Below are positions 33,656-44,817 of a stretch of 64,000 nucleotides of DNA, piece by piece; position 1 is the first letter of the stretch; the number at the start of each line of letters is the position of its first letter. This DNA is from Filosporella fistucella (taxonomy: Eukaryota > Ascomycota > Leotiomycetes > Helotiales): positions 930,001 through 994,000 of the forward strand of contig JAQJZZ010000005.1 of NCBI GenBank assembly GCA_030077755.1, in the 5' to 3' direction. Made by a program: the position numbers and the translations under genes. The notes under the pieces are model-generated. The model was given only the letters and a program-made list of their open reading frames with translations, made no database searches and had not been told where the DNA came from.

Positions 33656-34865
33656 ATTGAAGGCTGGAAGAGCAAATAACTTTCAAGGTGCAAATATTTG
33701 TTCAAAAATGATTATATAGAGAGAGCCAAAAAAAGAAGTTTGACACTTGAGAGGAAATTGCAAATACTGAACGCCGAATCAGTCTCAAGTTTGTCATCTT
33801 ACACCGGACTTTCTTCTGCTTCAGAGAGAATAAAGCCAACTTCTGGCGTCTTTTAATATTTTCACAGTCGTTCTTTATGATCGATATCGGCGTTGGTTAT
33901 ACTGTCAGAACACGAACGCCGAAGCTGAATGCCGAGCTTAGGAATCATTCGCAAGAGATTTATTCTGCAAGAGTTTACAGATCACTATTCATAAATAGCA
34001 GATATTCAGATATCCTAAGTTTAGAACGGTATCTAGGTAAATTTCTGCAGCTCGGATTCTGGGCATAATAACTGTCCTGTGTTCATTAACTCCCATTACA
34101 AACATCCATTTGCCCTACCAGCCTGCGGTGTGGGGAACATCTTCCACGTGCCGAATTTGCTTATACGTTGATTTGCGTTGGATACTGCGTCTTGCTTAAG
34201 ACTATGTCGAAAACTCTCTCTGTATATCTCCCCTCTAAGCCCAATACGTAATACAATATCGTAGACAGGAATGATCTGTGTTTTTCGTTCTAGAGTATGT
34301 CTCAAAGTCGAACCACTTCTTACAACAGTGTTCCATCTCAATTTTCCTTCAATTTTCCTTCAATTTTCGCGATCTTGGGCTCAGAATCGTTTCTCTAGAA
34401 TCAAAGTCTATACTTATCTTTCTTTAAGCAATTGAAGAGCATTGGCTTGATTCTGCTAGATAATCCAATACTTTGATGGGAATCCGGTATGCACAAAATA
34501 TTAGAGGCATATATTGTCTTGCTCTTCTTCAAGAAAATGGCCAGGCAGTTATGGATTATATCTCCTTACTCCGAATGTGGCCATTTGTTTCCCCTATTTC
34601 TTGAAACTTCAAATTCTTCAACAAAGAGAACTTCAGGTCGTCCCCTTTCTGTTTATGTTTGATCGCCAATTATACCGTGTGATTTCTTTGTTCATCAGCG
34701 TGTGGTTTTTCAAACATTCTGATGCCACAACCAACCGTCTCAAAACGATGACAAAGAAAACAAAGGCAACTGAGCTCTCTCATCATAGAATCTTTCCGCC
34801 TACTGGTCAGGTAATTCTTCTTTTGAAGCACCAATTTCCCTGCAGACGGATAGCACACAGCAGAT
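33656..34865. other. Intergenic region
   Basis: 1.2 kb, AT-rich; frames at 33877 (+), 34096 (-) and 34514 (+) are not recognisable. Confidence 0.55.
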
Positions 34866-35237
34866 ATGTGCTCAGGAACAACTACTCTCATGACTTGCAA
34901 CCACACCTTAATTCATTACACTTCTCGATGCCACTACTCCATGAAAGCTGGTCACCCATGCAAAGAACCTGAAGGAGACTTTTATCGTCTTGACGACACC
35001 TGTGCACAATGCCATCCTCCACTCTTGATAACTGAGATCAACAGACATTACGATATGCTCAAGAACAGCTTGGTTTCAAGGATGAGAGCCGCTACTTCCA
35101 GTGAAGAGTATATGTACCTGCAGAAAAAGATTGAAGAGGCACATCAGGACCGAGGGGAGGAGCTGAGGGCTGCGGGAAGAATTCCGTGGAGTGGGGTTGT
35201 ATTGTGGGGAACGAAGGGATTTGAAGGAGAACAGTAG
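34866..35237 (+). CDS. Small Cys/His-module protein
   Basis: Single exon, 123 aa. It starts MCSGTTTLMTCNHTLIHYTS, then CHYSMKAGHPC, and closes the module with TCAQCHPP at about residues 46-53. This gives a Met-Cys start, Cys-x-His, two Cys and a final Cys-x2-Cys, the same order as the start of the RING-type gene at 14224 and the broken gene at 13769. The second half is a charged helix (EEYMYLQKKIEEAHQDRGEE) with a short WSGVVLWG end. Such proteins are numerous in related fungi. The Cys/His pattern suggests zinc binding, but no function is established. No signal peptide. Confidence 0.65.
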   Translation: MCSGTTTLMTCNHTLIHYTSRCHYSMKAGHPCKEPEGDFYRLDDTCAQCHPPLLITEINRHYDMLKNSLVSRMRAATSSEEYMYLQKKIEEAHQDRGEELRAAGRIPWSGVVLWGTKGFEGEQ

Positions 35238-35369
35238 AGAAGGTGAGTTGTAAAAGTATTTGATGAGGTAAATTAGAATTCTTTTCGGAGCTCATATTGC
35301 TATCAAGCATGCTTCTTGAAAGTATAATAACAAGACACCTGTGTACAGCGAATAACTCGACTAACAAAT

Positions 35370-37516
35370 TCAAACACCACCCAGCTGGCTTCCTGGACTC
35401 CCTTGGTTCTCCCTAGCATTGTTCAAAATCGCCGCCTTCAGCAGGCCCTTCTGTCCCTTTCCTCTCTTCGCCGCCTCATCTACTCGGGCTCTCATTGCCT
35501 TCATCTGCGCCTTCCTATCCAACTCCCGCGCCTTCTCCATCGCCTTCCGGGCATCCTTATACTCCTTCATTCTCCGTTTCCCCAAACTCCCATGTCGACG
35601 CCTATCATCTGCATTCCTTAACAAAGGCAGCTGAATGACGGCAGAAAATGTATCAAACACTTTCTGAATGGGAGTACTATGGCGTTCTGCAATGGCAGCG
35701 AAAGGGAAAACTTCTTGGCATGTCTCTGCTATGTCCACGATTCTAAAGGATTAGTTAAGGGAAGAAGCAAAGGGGAGGGGAGACATACAAATTTGGAGAA
35801 TGCTTTCTACCTGCTCGAGCTCGTGGAATCTGAAAATCTCCATTCACGGGTGCTGATTGACGTCTTGCTTGAGAAGTAGGCACTATGTTCTGTGGTGGCG
35901 GTGACGAGTAGGTAGGATTGGTGGAGACGTTTGTTGATCTCGGAGGTGGGGGTGGTGGAGGCATCTGAGCCGGTACTGATCTAGGAGTATTTGGCCTTGA
36001 TCCTGATGGGAAAGAACTATTTTGTCTGATATTGTTGGCGTTATGCATCTGGGGTGAATTAGAGGGAGGTTGTGTTGTCATGTTTTGTTGAACTGGAGGC
36101 TGTGGAGAGGGATTAGGCCAGGGAGGAATCTTGTAAAGAGATGGCTTCCGCAATAGATCCTGTGATGGAGTGACATGGGGCACTGCGGAGGCTCTTGAAA
36201 ACTGATTTTGCTGAGTGGTCTGACGAGGTATTGCTGCCGTCGGGACCTGGGAAGCCCTTGAAGCAGGCAGACTTTGTTGATTTTGATTCGTCAAAGGTGA
36301 AAATGTAGACTGATTGGTCGGATTCGAATCTCCTGAAGTCTGAGAAACTGGTGCTGGACGATTATTGAAGCTGTTGTTGGAGGTAAACTGTTGGCGATCT
36401 TGAACAAGTCGGGATGCAGTTGTGCCAGTACCTATTCTCGGTTGGGGCTGAGGGATAGGTTGTTGCCCTGCGTTGTGCTTTCTCTGCTGGAATTGTGGTG
36501 TGTGTAACGCCTGCTGCACGAACTGACTGTTAAGATTGCTTCCCATCTGATTTGTAGCCACAGGTGCCGAGGTTCTAGGAGCTTGTGCATTGCATTGGTT
36601 GTTGGGAGCGAATGTATTCCAGTCAAAGGTTGACCACGATGGTATTGTACTGGTGGTTGTGCCATTTTGATTTCCGCACATTTCAAGCGACTTGTCGAAA
36701 GGAGTGTAGTTGGGCAGGGGAAGCATTGTGATTGGGCTTGTACGGGGAGAGATTTGCGTTGACTGACGATATAGCGGTCTGTTTGCAGGGAAAGTCTCGG
36801 TCGCATTTCCCCGTTTCCGTTTCTTGGATGTACCATCTCCGTTTGAAGGTTGCCATGTGTGATTCGACGCTGGTTCCGACGGACTCATATCCATAGGCTC
36901 TTGCCACCAGCCAGAAGTATAAGGTTGGAAGAGAAGTAATTGAGTGGAATCGTAGTTTCCACCATCACCCCAAAGTGTGTGTCCAGCCGGAAAAGATATA
37001 GATGCCGATGACTCTGGAGGGACGGAGGCTCCGCGAGGGGGTATATTCCTGGATTCCCCTATGTGGCAAGATTCAAGTTGGTGAACAACGCCCGTGCTTC
37101 TGCGGCGAAATGGATCCTCCGAAGCTTTGACATTTGGTGTTGGAAATTCTCTCGACATATTCTGAGGAGGCTGCGCAAGCGGTGAAGAGGATATTGATGA
37201 CTCGTATCTGTAAAGCTGTAAGTAGTAGCCAGTTGGACTGTAACCTTTCATACCTTCTCCTTTTCTTCCTCCTTCGGCGAGGTGCTGAAAAAACAATCTG
37301 AACATCATCATCTTCATGTTCATCCTCATTGGTATGATCTGAGTTCATGTGATTGTCATCCAACATATGCTGGTGGTCATTGCTTCTCCCGTAAGCTTGA
37401 GTGGCAACATCGATTGGCGGTAAGACAGTAGTATTATTGCTCGTTTGGCTCTGGTTGGAGATAGGAGGAAGCACAGTCGTATCGCCAACAAGCTTGATTG
37501 ACCCAACTTGAGCCAT
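35370..37516 (-). CDS. Gln/Asn/Pro-rich disordered protein, function unknown
   Basis: Three exons on the minus strand: 37516-37254, 37207-35789 and 35742-35370, 684 aa. Intron 1 is 46 nt (gtatga...tttacag) and intron 2 is 46 nt (gtatgt...tttag with an aactaat branch). Both joins are in frame. The start MAQVGSIKLVGDTTVLPPI leads to an acidic stretch (NEDEHEDDDVQIVFSA) directly followed by a very basic RRRRKKRRR patch, a candidate nuclear localisation signal. The middle 400 residues are Gln/Asn/Ser/Pro-rich with a KKRKRG motif and a poly-Pro run (prion-like composition). The C-terminal exon is different: DIAETCQEVFPFAAIAERHS and then a charged helix (KRRMKEYKDARKAMEKAREL), so it may be the conserved part. 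A nuclear or transcription-related role is an inference from composition only. Confidence 0.72.
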
Positions 37517-37929
37517 TATGGAGAATAAAATGGACCTCTGATCGCGAAAAGAAAGAAACGACAGGAACTGGAGGTGAGCTCGATGATATATGTTCCACTG
37601 TAAAGGAAGCAAGTGCTAGGCTAGAGTGTGTTGTAAGAAATGCACTATGCAGGTGTCCTGCACGATTCTGACAACCTTTCAAAGAAATTTAAAGATGAGT
37701 ACAAGCACTCTAAAGACCATTTTTGATCTCAAACACAAGCTAGATTGAGGTATTGACTGAAAATTAGAGAATACCACTGGGATTCTTGAAAAATGCTGGA
37801 TATGCTGATTGCGGCCAAACCCTTGTGGAACATTAGAGACGGCAGAAAGTACCAATGTTTTGGAAAAAGGAGATAAAGTTCCCACAATCAAGTCTGCTCT
37901 TACTCGAATTGAGCTCACTGTTGCAAGGC
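37517..37929. other. Intergenic region between two minus-strand genes
   Basis: 413 bp holding the 3' end of the dioxygenase gene's transcript and the promoter of the Gln/Asn-rich gene. The frame over 37679-37918 is not coding. Confidence 0.5.
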
Positions 37930-38887
37930 TCAGTCTGCAAATCTAGACTTCTCCCGTTTGACGCATAAGTCTGTACGGATGACCCATTTTTCGCCATCCT
38001 TGACTTCCCTCCCTTCATGCTGATTCGCATCAGTACTCCCGATCGAAACAAAGTATATTTTATACATACCAGCATACAATCATTTCCATGCTTGTGTAAT
38101 AGGACCATGCCAGTTTCCAATCCCACCACAATCTCCTTCTCGATGACAGCTTTCTTACCAGGGAATTGTATCTCATCGGGATAGAAAACAGTTTCACCCC
38201 CTACACAGCCCGTAGCTGGAGAAGTCAAATATAGGAGCAATGTCCATGTAGTTTTTGCAGGCGTGGCCGTTGGCTTCGTATTGAGTGTGAGGAGGTTCGA
38301 CTCATCATCTGGCAATGGAGTAAGCACGTGATAGGAATTCCATTGTGAGATTGGGAGACCTACAATGCTGATCAAAGAACTGCCCTTTACTATACCGATA
38401 TATTCGGATAGAGGGATTAAGCCCAATAGGTTCACCACCCCTATCATATTCAGCAGGCTAGAGAGCCATGGACCTCCGAAGCTTACCAAAGCTCTTTTCT
38501 CTCCTGAGCAGTCATTCCATCCTCATCGTCCTCAGTCCCGCAAATTAATTCTCTCAAACCCGTCTCTTCCCATAACCTGTTAGCGAATCTCTCATCCTGT
38601 ATTTGAAATCGGTCATTGAATCTCAATGCGTCTCCTTTTTTCGGCTTTCCTGGTGTGGTACTCAACGGCAGCCCTTTCAGAAAATTGACATAATTTTTGC
38701 ATAAAGTTCCTGTCCAGAAATTGCTTATGGTAATTATTTGTGCAGGTATAAGAGTCGATAGAGATAGATCGGAGGCTGGGAGTAGAGGCTTGAATGGAGG
38801 CCAGTCAGGAGGGATTGGTTGTGATTCAGCTCCGGTGCGGGATTTGTTAGGGGGTTTGGTGTTGGAATGCTTCTTGGGCGGAGCCAT
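37930..38887 (-). CDS. Prolyl 4-hydroxylase-like 2-oxoglutarate/Fe(II) dioxygenase
   Basis: Four exons on the minus strand: 38887-38487, 38440-38364, 38308-38070 and 38019-37930, total 268 aa. All introns are 46-55 nt with GT...AG, and every join is in frame. The N-terminus is basic and Pro-rich. The body reads GDALRFNDRFQIQDERFANR, then exon 2 NPSIRIYRYSKGQFFDQH, with the HxD iron ligands His159 and Asp161 falling on the exon 2/3 junction. Exon 3 has TTWTLLLYLTSPATGCVGGE and GMVLLHKHGNDCML. Exon 4 opens with the third iron ligand, His240 (HEGREV), and has KWVIRTDL with the 2-oxoglutarate-binding Arg254. This is the P4Hc fold. It resembles small fungal and plant oxidoreductases rather than collagen hydroxylases. 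The substrate is unknown. All key residues are present. Confidence 0.9.
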
Positions 38888-39363
38888 GACGATTTGTACT
38901 GATCCGCTTATCTGAGACAGTTGGTTCCGTTTGAAGATGCTCTTGAGAGGAATTCGATATTTAATGTTGCGAAATCACAAGTGGTGAGAGATGCTGGAAG
39001 ACAAAATCTTGCCTACGGCGGCCCACATGCACTGTAAGATAAGGCGAGTAGTGTGGCAGCGTTATCATGCCTCTTCTTCCACTCTCAGTAACCATCAACT
39101 TTAGCACATTGTGTGGTATCGTGCGATGATAGAGATGGTAAGCTTACGATGTCTCGTCAACTCCGCATTCCTTAGCACAACCGTGACGCCCAAGAAAAGG
39201 ATTCTCATACCTGCCACTTCTACACTTTTGGAAGCGCGACACGATGATCATCAGTATGATTATAAGCCAGTCGTTGAAGCTGTTATTGTAAATTTTGTTT
39301 TCCGTCTTGCCCAATTCATCGTTACTTCCCACGTTCATTTCAAAGCACTATTCTCACAACATT
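38888..39363. promoter_or_regulatory. Divergent promoter region
   Basis: 476 bp between the dioxygenase gene (minus) and the Thr-rich secreted gene (plus). No specific sites recognised. Confidence 0.4.
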
Positions 39364-40573
39364 ATGATATTTTCTATCTTCAATTTTTATATTCTTGCCT
39401 CGACGCTGTGCGTCTATCCAACAGAAGCTTTTTGGTTTCGCCATGGACGAAGCCATCCTATACGCGCCAACAAGCGTATAAGAAACCCAAAGCCTGATGA
39501 CTCTAGTACTCTTCAAAATACTGTGGGATTCGCTCCCAGCGATAGCATGTCCTTAAGTCAGAGCTCGATCGAGCCATATACTTTCAGCGTACCTTCAGCT
39601 CAGGTCATAGAGCCGACACCTTTCTCACAAGGCATGATCGTAACTTCTGTGGTACCTTTTTACGAAATTTGCAACACACGAGGAACAGCAACATCGGACT
39701 CTATATCATGCTCGACTGTGTTTGAAACTACCGTCACTTCATCTTGTTCCACTGTTTTGACATACGCATTTTCCAAGGCCACGGTCACTGATTGTAACCA
39801 AATGATCACATTCTCAACAGATAGCAGCTTTGCCCTTGTCACAGCGGCGACCACAACACCCCCAGGACATGTCCCCGTTGCGACTGCTACACCAATACTA
39901 ACAACCTACCTCCAAAGCGTAGTCTCATACTATGCCGCACCATGGCGGTCACTTGCAGCGGATACGCCAACAGGTATTGACGTACTCATCTGCAGATACG
40001 ATCCACAAGGCGTGAAAAGCTGCAGGACAATTCACGAAGTCTGGGTCATTTGTACTGAGGAGTTTGCTACAACCTCAACCAAAACCCTTTCTCTATCCAC
40101 ATCTCTCTCCACGGTAAGTTTATACCTAACTCATACAATTATCGCGAACTAATCAAATCAGGGCGTCGTACTCCTCCTCGGCCCAACCCAAAGCGTAACC
40201 CTACCACCAGGAACAAACACCTTCACCACCCAACTGGAATATACATCTACGCTCACAAACAACGTAACCTCAACATCCATATTAGTAAACGCCACAACCT
40301 CAACCACGACGTCAACCCTGACAGTTACAAAGACGGGGGATGCAGTAACAATTACGAGAACAATAAGTCAGATGTCTACAATCCCAGAAGCGTCAGTCAG
40401 CCTTTAACGTAGAAGGATGCCTGGATATGTGGAAGAATCTGGTGTTAACATATCTTAGGATAACGACGTATACTTCACATACAACGTTGACGAGTACGAT
40501 TACAGTTGTAAGTCTACCTCACCCCGATACCGACTACTGAACTGAGAGGGCATAGACACTTTCACAAGGATAA
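39364..40573 (+). CDS. Secreted Thr/Ser-rich cell-surface protein
   Basis: Proposed exons: 39364-40113, 40162-40391, 40459-40507 and 40556-40573, 348 aa. Start MIFSIFNFYILASTLCVYPT is a signal peptide. The mature protein begins with a basic stretch (FRHGRSHPIRANKRIRN) and then is rich in Thr, Ser and Val, with Cys pairs (CNTRGTATSDSISCST, TSSCSTVLT, TDCNQM, LICRY...SCRT, WVICTEE). These resemble the repeated Cys-Thr modules of fungal wall proteins. After the second exon the Thr-rich register goes on across two more introns (ITTYTSHTTLTSTITV) and ends TLSQG. The third intron's donor is gtcagt, less usual; without it the protein would stop at 40407 (331 aa). No clear GPI-attachment tail. Likely O-mannosylated wall or secreted protein; function unknown. 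Confidence 0.68.
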
Positions 40574-41148
40574 CCTGAATTAGAAGCGGACAGTCTCGCT
40601 GGCAAGAGGTGCGGTCCGATTTGGAGTATGATATTGCAAACATCTACTCTTGGGAAACGTGGAAGTTGGGGTTATTAGAATTATATCTATAAATCTCAAA
40701 AATATTTATTGATGAAAAGTACGTTCTTGATTGGCAGTTTTGGTGTCCCTTGATTCTCCATAAAGAATTGGTATACTGGGTCGACCGGAGAAGGGGACTC
40801 TACTATGTACGAAGGAACAGGTGGGAAACGTTGTGAGCTTTAGAAATGAAGCACTTGGGGAGTAGAACTAGAGAGTTGGATTTACGAAGTACGTTGGTAC
40901 TTATGGGGTTGTATCTTGATACAGGAATCTGTTGGTACAATGCCAGGTGTGTATGTATGTTTTATAGTGTGTACAGGGTATTTCATTCTTCATAAACCGT
41001 CCGTTCCACGGTCTTCATTTCCAATCAACCATTCCCAACGCCAAGGTAGCGCTCGCGCTATATACAGTCAAGCCCCCTCCTCCATCCCATCCGCCAACGT
41101 ACTGTTCTCCTCCCAGCCCTCTTATCCCCTTACACCTTTAATTGCCAT
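40574..41148. other. Intergenic region
   Basis: About 0.6 kb; no supportable gene. Plus-strand frame 40916-41380 begins without an ATG and overlaps the small minus-strand gene. Confidence 0.5.
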
Positions 41149-41340
41149 TTATCTCGACTCCACAGCCGCCGCCTCAAAACTTCTGATCGACAGTGATGCC
41201 TCGTCGACGCTTCTTGTCGTAGTGCTGGAAGGTGTCAAGGCCGGGTTGAGAGAAGAGTCGAGCATCCAGGCTGGAATGACACGGGCAGAGACGGAAGATG
41301 TGAGGAGAAAAGCGATGAGGAATTGGAAGGCAGTGCGCAT
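41149..41340 (-). CDS. Possible small secreted peptide
   Basis: 63 aa from the ATG at 41340. Residues 1-19 (MRTAFQFLIAFLLTSSVSA) are a textbook signal peptide with an Ala-x-Ala-like cleavage site. The mature part, RVIPAWMLDSSLNPALTPSS onward, is 44 residues without Cys and has no recognised motif. Small secreted proteins of this kind are common in plant-associated fungi, but the opposite strand is also open here, so this could be chance. No intron is evident. Confidence 0.4.
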   Translation of the reverse strand: MRTAFQFLIAFLLTSSVSARVIPAWMLDSSLNPALTPSSTTTRSVDEASLSIRSFEAAAVESR

Positions 41341-41878
41341 TTTGGATGAATATCGACTTGTGCTTCGTTTGATGATTTGAAATGCACTATTGGAACAAGT
41401 GATCTTGATGAATTGATGGAACTGCGATGCCAAAGCTAAGGAACGTAGAAGACTTTTAGAAAGCTTGAAGTCACTCCACAGAGGGGAGGGACACCAGCGG
41501 ATTTATGATTCGGGAGGCAGATGAAGTGGCAGTCGTCACAGCTAGAGGGTCAAACAATCCGGCAGATCATCCATCACGGCTGAGTGGCTGCGGCGATCTG
41601 ATAATCGACAGTCGATCCACTTGGATGCAGGAACGGGGGATGATAAGCATTTCTGAGACGTGACTTGTCTGGGGGAAACTCCTAATGCTTGAGATTGAGC
41701 TAAGCGAGACTGGTGAGAATGGAAAGGAGGAGGCTGTGGGGAAACGCATTACAGAGAATGATGGAAGCTTGTCTGAGGTTTCGAGTGATTTTGATGTAAT
41801 TGGGTATTAAATGTTGTTTGATGAGCAAGGAGAGCCAAGATGTTTGTTTGTTGTGCAAATGGGAAGTTTCGCCTTGCT
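41341..41878. other. Intergenic region
   Basis: About 540 bp; nothing recognised. Confidence 0.5.
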
Positions 41879-43046
41879 TTACCAACACGTGTATCCTCCA
41901 TCCACAACCTGACAATGTTAGTACGATGAAATAGTTTCTATGCAGGTTCGCCAATCACTTACAATATCGCTTCCATTAAGATATGAACTGGCATCACTTG
42001 CCATCCATACGATTGTCCCTTGAAGCTCACTTGGGTGTCCTAAACGACCCATGGGAACGTCTTTGACCCATCCTTCTTCGATATGTGTCCCCTCTTTAGC
42101 TAGTAGATCGATTATGAGATCAGTTTTCATGTAGCCTGGGCATAGGCTGTTGACTCGAATGCCTTTGGGGCCCCACTGTTGTAGTTAGTGATGCCGCAAT
42201 TTGATAATCACGATCTTGGACATACCTCTGTTGCAAGACTTCTGCCCATTAATGAAACGGCAGCTTTGGACTATTTCAAGGAAGGTTAGCCTGCATCTGA
42301 TTGCAAAAGTGTTTCGCTGCCAAAATAATTGTCAGAACAAGGTCATAGCAGACATCCCTTCGCTGATTCTGCGAAAGTCCTCACTCGAATAGACGAGACA
42401 TTTGACCGATGAAATATCTGTCACAGCTTACAGCGTTGTACGCAGCTTGTTTCTGAGGCCGGACACAAATCTGCGAGCTCATGCTAGAAACCAGTATTAA
42501 ATTCCCCTTCATCTTCTGATCAATCCAATATTTCCCAGCCTCTTTTGCCCAAAGAAAACTGCCATTGAGGTTTATATCGAACATCTTCTTCCATCTATCA
42601 TATGCATAGTTCTCTGCCTCGAAATTCTCCACGATTCCAGCTGCAGTGACGACCACATCAACTTTGCCAAAGTCCTTCACCACTGCAGCCCATGTCGCCT
42701 TGACTTGTTCTTCGGATGTCACATCGCATTCGTATGGGCGAAGCTCGGGGTCATAAGACTCGGTGGATGGTCGAGATGCAATATGCTCCTTGATGTGTTT
42801 TATAGAATCTTTACCGCCTTGTAACGAAAGATCAATGCATGCGCCGCGCGCTCCACTGAGGGCAAATGCTGTCAGAAATTCCTTTCCTAATCCTCGAGCT
42901 GCACCAGTAACTAAGCATGTCTTGCCTTCAAGAGAGAAGCCAGGTAGGGTCATAAGGGTTCGACATTGAGGTGTTGTAGAGGATCGGCAGAATTTCGAGT
43001 TTCTCAGCAGAAACCGGCGGCTGACAGAGGACAATGAGGTCGCCAT
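41879..43046 (-). CDS. Short-chain dehydrogenase, D-arabinitol/mannitol dehydrogenase type
   Basis: Four exons on the minus strand: 43046-42432, 42270-42226, 42175-41963 and 41908-41879, total 300 aa. Introns are 161, 50 and 54 nt. The first is unusually long for this window, but exon 2 (15 codons, SKAAVSLMGRSLATE) fits exactly between QAAYNA and WGPKGIRVNS. Residues 1-30 are Ser/Arg-rich (SSVSRRFLLRNSKFCRSS), a plausible mitochondrial presequence. LVTGAARGLG is the cofactor loop, VVVTAAGIVE replaces the usual NNAG, LILVSSMSSQ carries the catalytic Ser, and YNASK gives Tyr203/Lys207. The end, SDIVVDGGYTCW, is typical of sugar-alcohol SDRs. The start TLPGFSLEGK resembles fungal D-arabinitol 2-dehydrogenases and NADP mannitol dehydrogenases; the exact polyol is inferred. 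Confidence 0.88.
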
Positions 43047-43993
43047 GACAGTGTAATTAATAAGAGCTTGAAGCTTTGATGATATGGGGAAGAGAATGGC
43101 TGCGAAAGCTGTATATATAAGTGATATTAGTAGCTATGCGTTAGTGATTGAGCAATGGAAATATAATATAGGTAGAGAATCCTTCGGAGTACCTTCCCCA
43201 GGAACACGTAAAGGTAGCGGCCAAGTGAGGGGAAGAGAGGCACAGGTATCGTGAGATATTGGTGGGGTATGAACACTGCGAGACTGCCAGTGAGATCCGT
43301 TCTTTTGTTGGCCCAAGACAACCGGCCAGAACGGAGGCGGGATGCAGGCTGACTGACACGGGATACTACTTCAACCCGTTTTGCGTGCCAATGGAGGGAT
43401 TTGCTCAAATGGTAACATTTCTGGCATCACTATTGGACTGGACCTCACTCCGAAGTATGGTTGAGGTAGGAACCTGTCCAAACTGAGACGAGGACTTGAG
43501 ATTGAGTTTAGAGGTCTTAGTCATCCGTACCTTACATAAAGAGTCACGTGTGATTTTGCTGCGCTGGCGATGGAGCTTGGAATGCACTTAGGTAGGTTTT
43601 TTGTCTGAGCTGACTCGATTTAGCTATGCTCAAGTAAAATCCTTGAGGAAGGTGAAGCGTGGGATCGTGATGCGCTGTCGGAGCAACAAAACGAAAAATA
43701 AGGTCCTCCAGGCTATTGGAGCGCCTCTTCGCTTTCGGCCTTCAACACGGGGACATCCAACAATTTTGGAGAAGCTCCCCCGTTGTAGAGATAGCTTGCG
43801 AAAAATCGTATGTCATGAGCTGCTTGTCCCAGGGTGGCTGAGACAAGCCATAGCTCTTTCACCTCATCCATGAAGATGTCCTCGTCACGAGGCGCCTTTA
43901 CAGCGATTTCGGCTTGCCAGAGCTCCAGCTTCGGCTTGAAAAACATCTACCTTACGAAGAAGTACCTTCGTCAATAGGAAAATGCAAGTTTCT
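43047..43993. other. Intergenic region
   Basis: 0.95 kb. A minus-strand frame of 77 codons at 43713-43946 lies just 47 bp beyond the moaE stop but has no recognisable content. Confidence 0.5.
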
Positions 43994-44623
43994 CTACCCT
44001 AGATGATTCCCTCTTACTACAGGACCATGTCCTCTTTCCCCTGGTCTTCCTGCTCTGAGAATTGGTCCATGGGGTCCGGCAGCAGGTCCTTCATCCTGTG
44101 ACAGATCTATGCGGACACCAGCAGCACCATCTCGATTTGCTCTCCAGACACCTCCTTCTTCGCCCCCGAATTCTTCCTTCTTCCATACCTCAACCTTCTC
44201 TTTACATTCTTCCAGAGCCTCCTCGCCGGCTCTCCAGGCTGCTTGACGATGTGGTGAGGATACCGCAATCAAGATGCTTTCTTCCCCAATTGGTACAACT
44301 CCCAATCGGTGGATCATGGCAATCGAGGTAAGCTCATGCTTTTCCTTCATAGCTTTAGATATTGTGAGCATTGTCTGAAGGGCTCGTGGCTCATAAGATG
44401 TATATTGGAGCTCCTTAACAGGCTTGCCAGCAAAATTGTCTCTTGTAGTTCCTTTACTGAATCAGTTCCGTGATATTCTAGGGCTTTTCTTAAATGTCTT
44501 ACCAGCAAAGAGAACGATAGCTCCTGCTTTTGGGCTCCGGACTCTGTCCATCATAGCTTTTGCATCAAGTAAATCTTGGGTTAGGGCAACATAGCAATCA
44601 TCTTCCTTCAACTCTTTTGCCAT
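43994..44623 (-). CDS. moaE: Molybdopterin synthase catalytic (large) subunit, MoaE/MOCS2B type
   Basis: Two exons on the minus strand, 44623-44503 and 44451-43994, 192 aa. The intron is 51 nt and splits GCT G|GA, giving FAGTTRDNFAGKPVKELQYT. Family hallmarks are the N-terminal GAIVLFAGTTRD, SYEPRALQTM, IAMIHRLGVVPIGEESILIA and SSPHRQAAWRAGEEALEECK, then the active-site region VEVWKKEEF with the conserved Lys. The C-terminal 45 residues (GVWRANRDGAAGVRIDLSQD...) extend the core, as in other fungi. It joins with a MoaD-like small subunit (not in this window) to sulfurate precursor Z into molybdopterin, as for Aspergillus cnxH, and so serves nitrate reductase and other molybdoenzymes. It shares a 194-bp promoter with the divergent RNA-binding gene. 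Confidence 0.93.
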
Positions 44624-44817
44624 AGCTATAGCAGTTTATATGACGATGTAGAATGATAAGGACCTCGAGTTGCTTATTCACAAGGATACCTCGGGGTCGG
44701 AATAATATAACTCCGACGCGCCACTTTTGGCCAGACTATTCTTAGCCAACCCTCCAACCTGAGCCTACCCTACATCACTTCGTACATTCCTCCTAAAAGC
44801 AACAATCATTCACAAGA
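44624..44817. promoter_or_regulatory. Bidirectional promoter between moaE and the RBM5-like gene
   Basis: Only 194 bp separate the two start codons, so both genes must be driven from here or from within each other's leader. No named element was recognised. Confidence 0.6.

Noticed and set aside
43713..43946. 77-codon minus-strand frame after moaE
   Set aside because: No recognisable content or leader; overlapping plus-strand frame is equally open.
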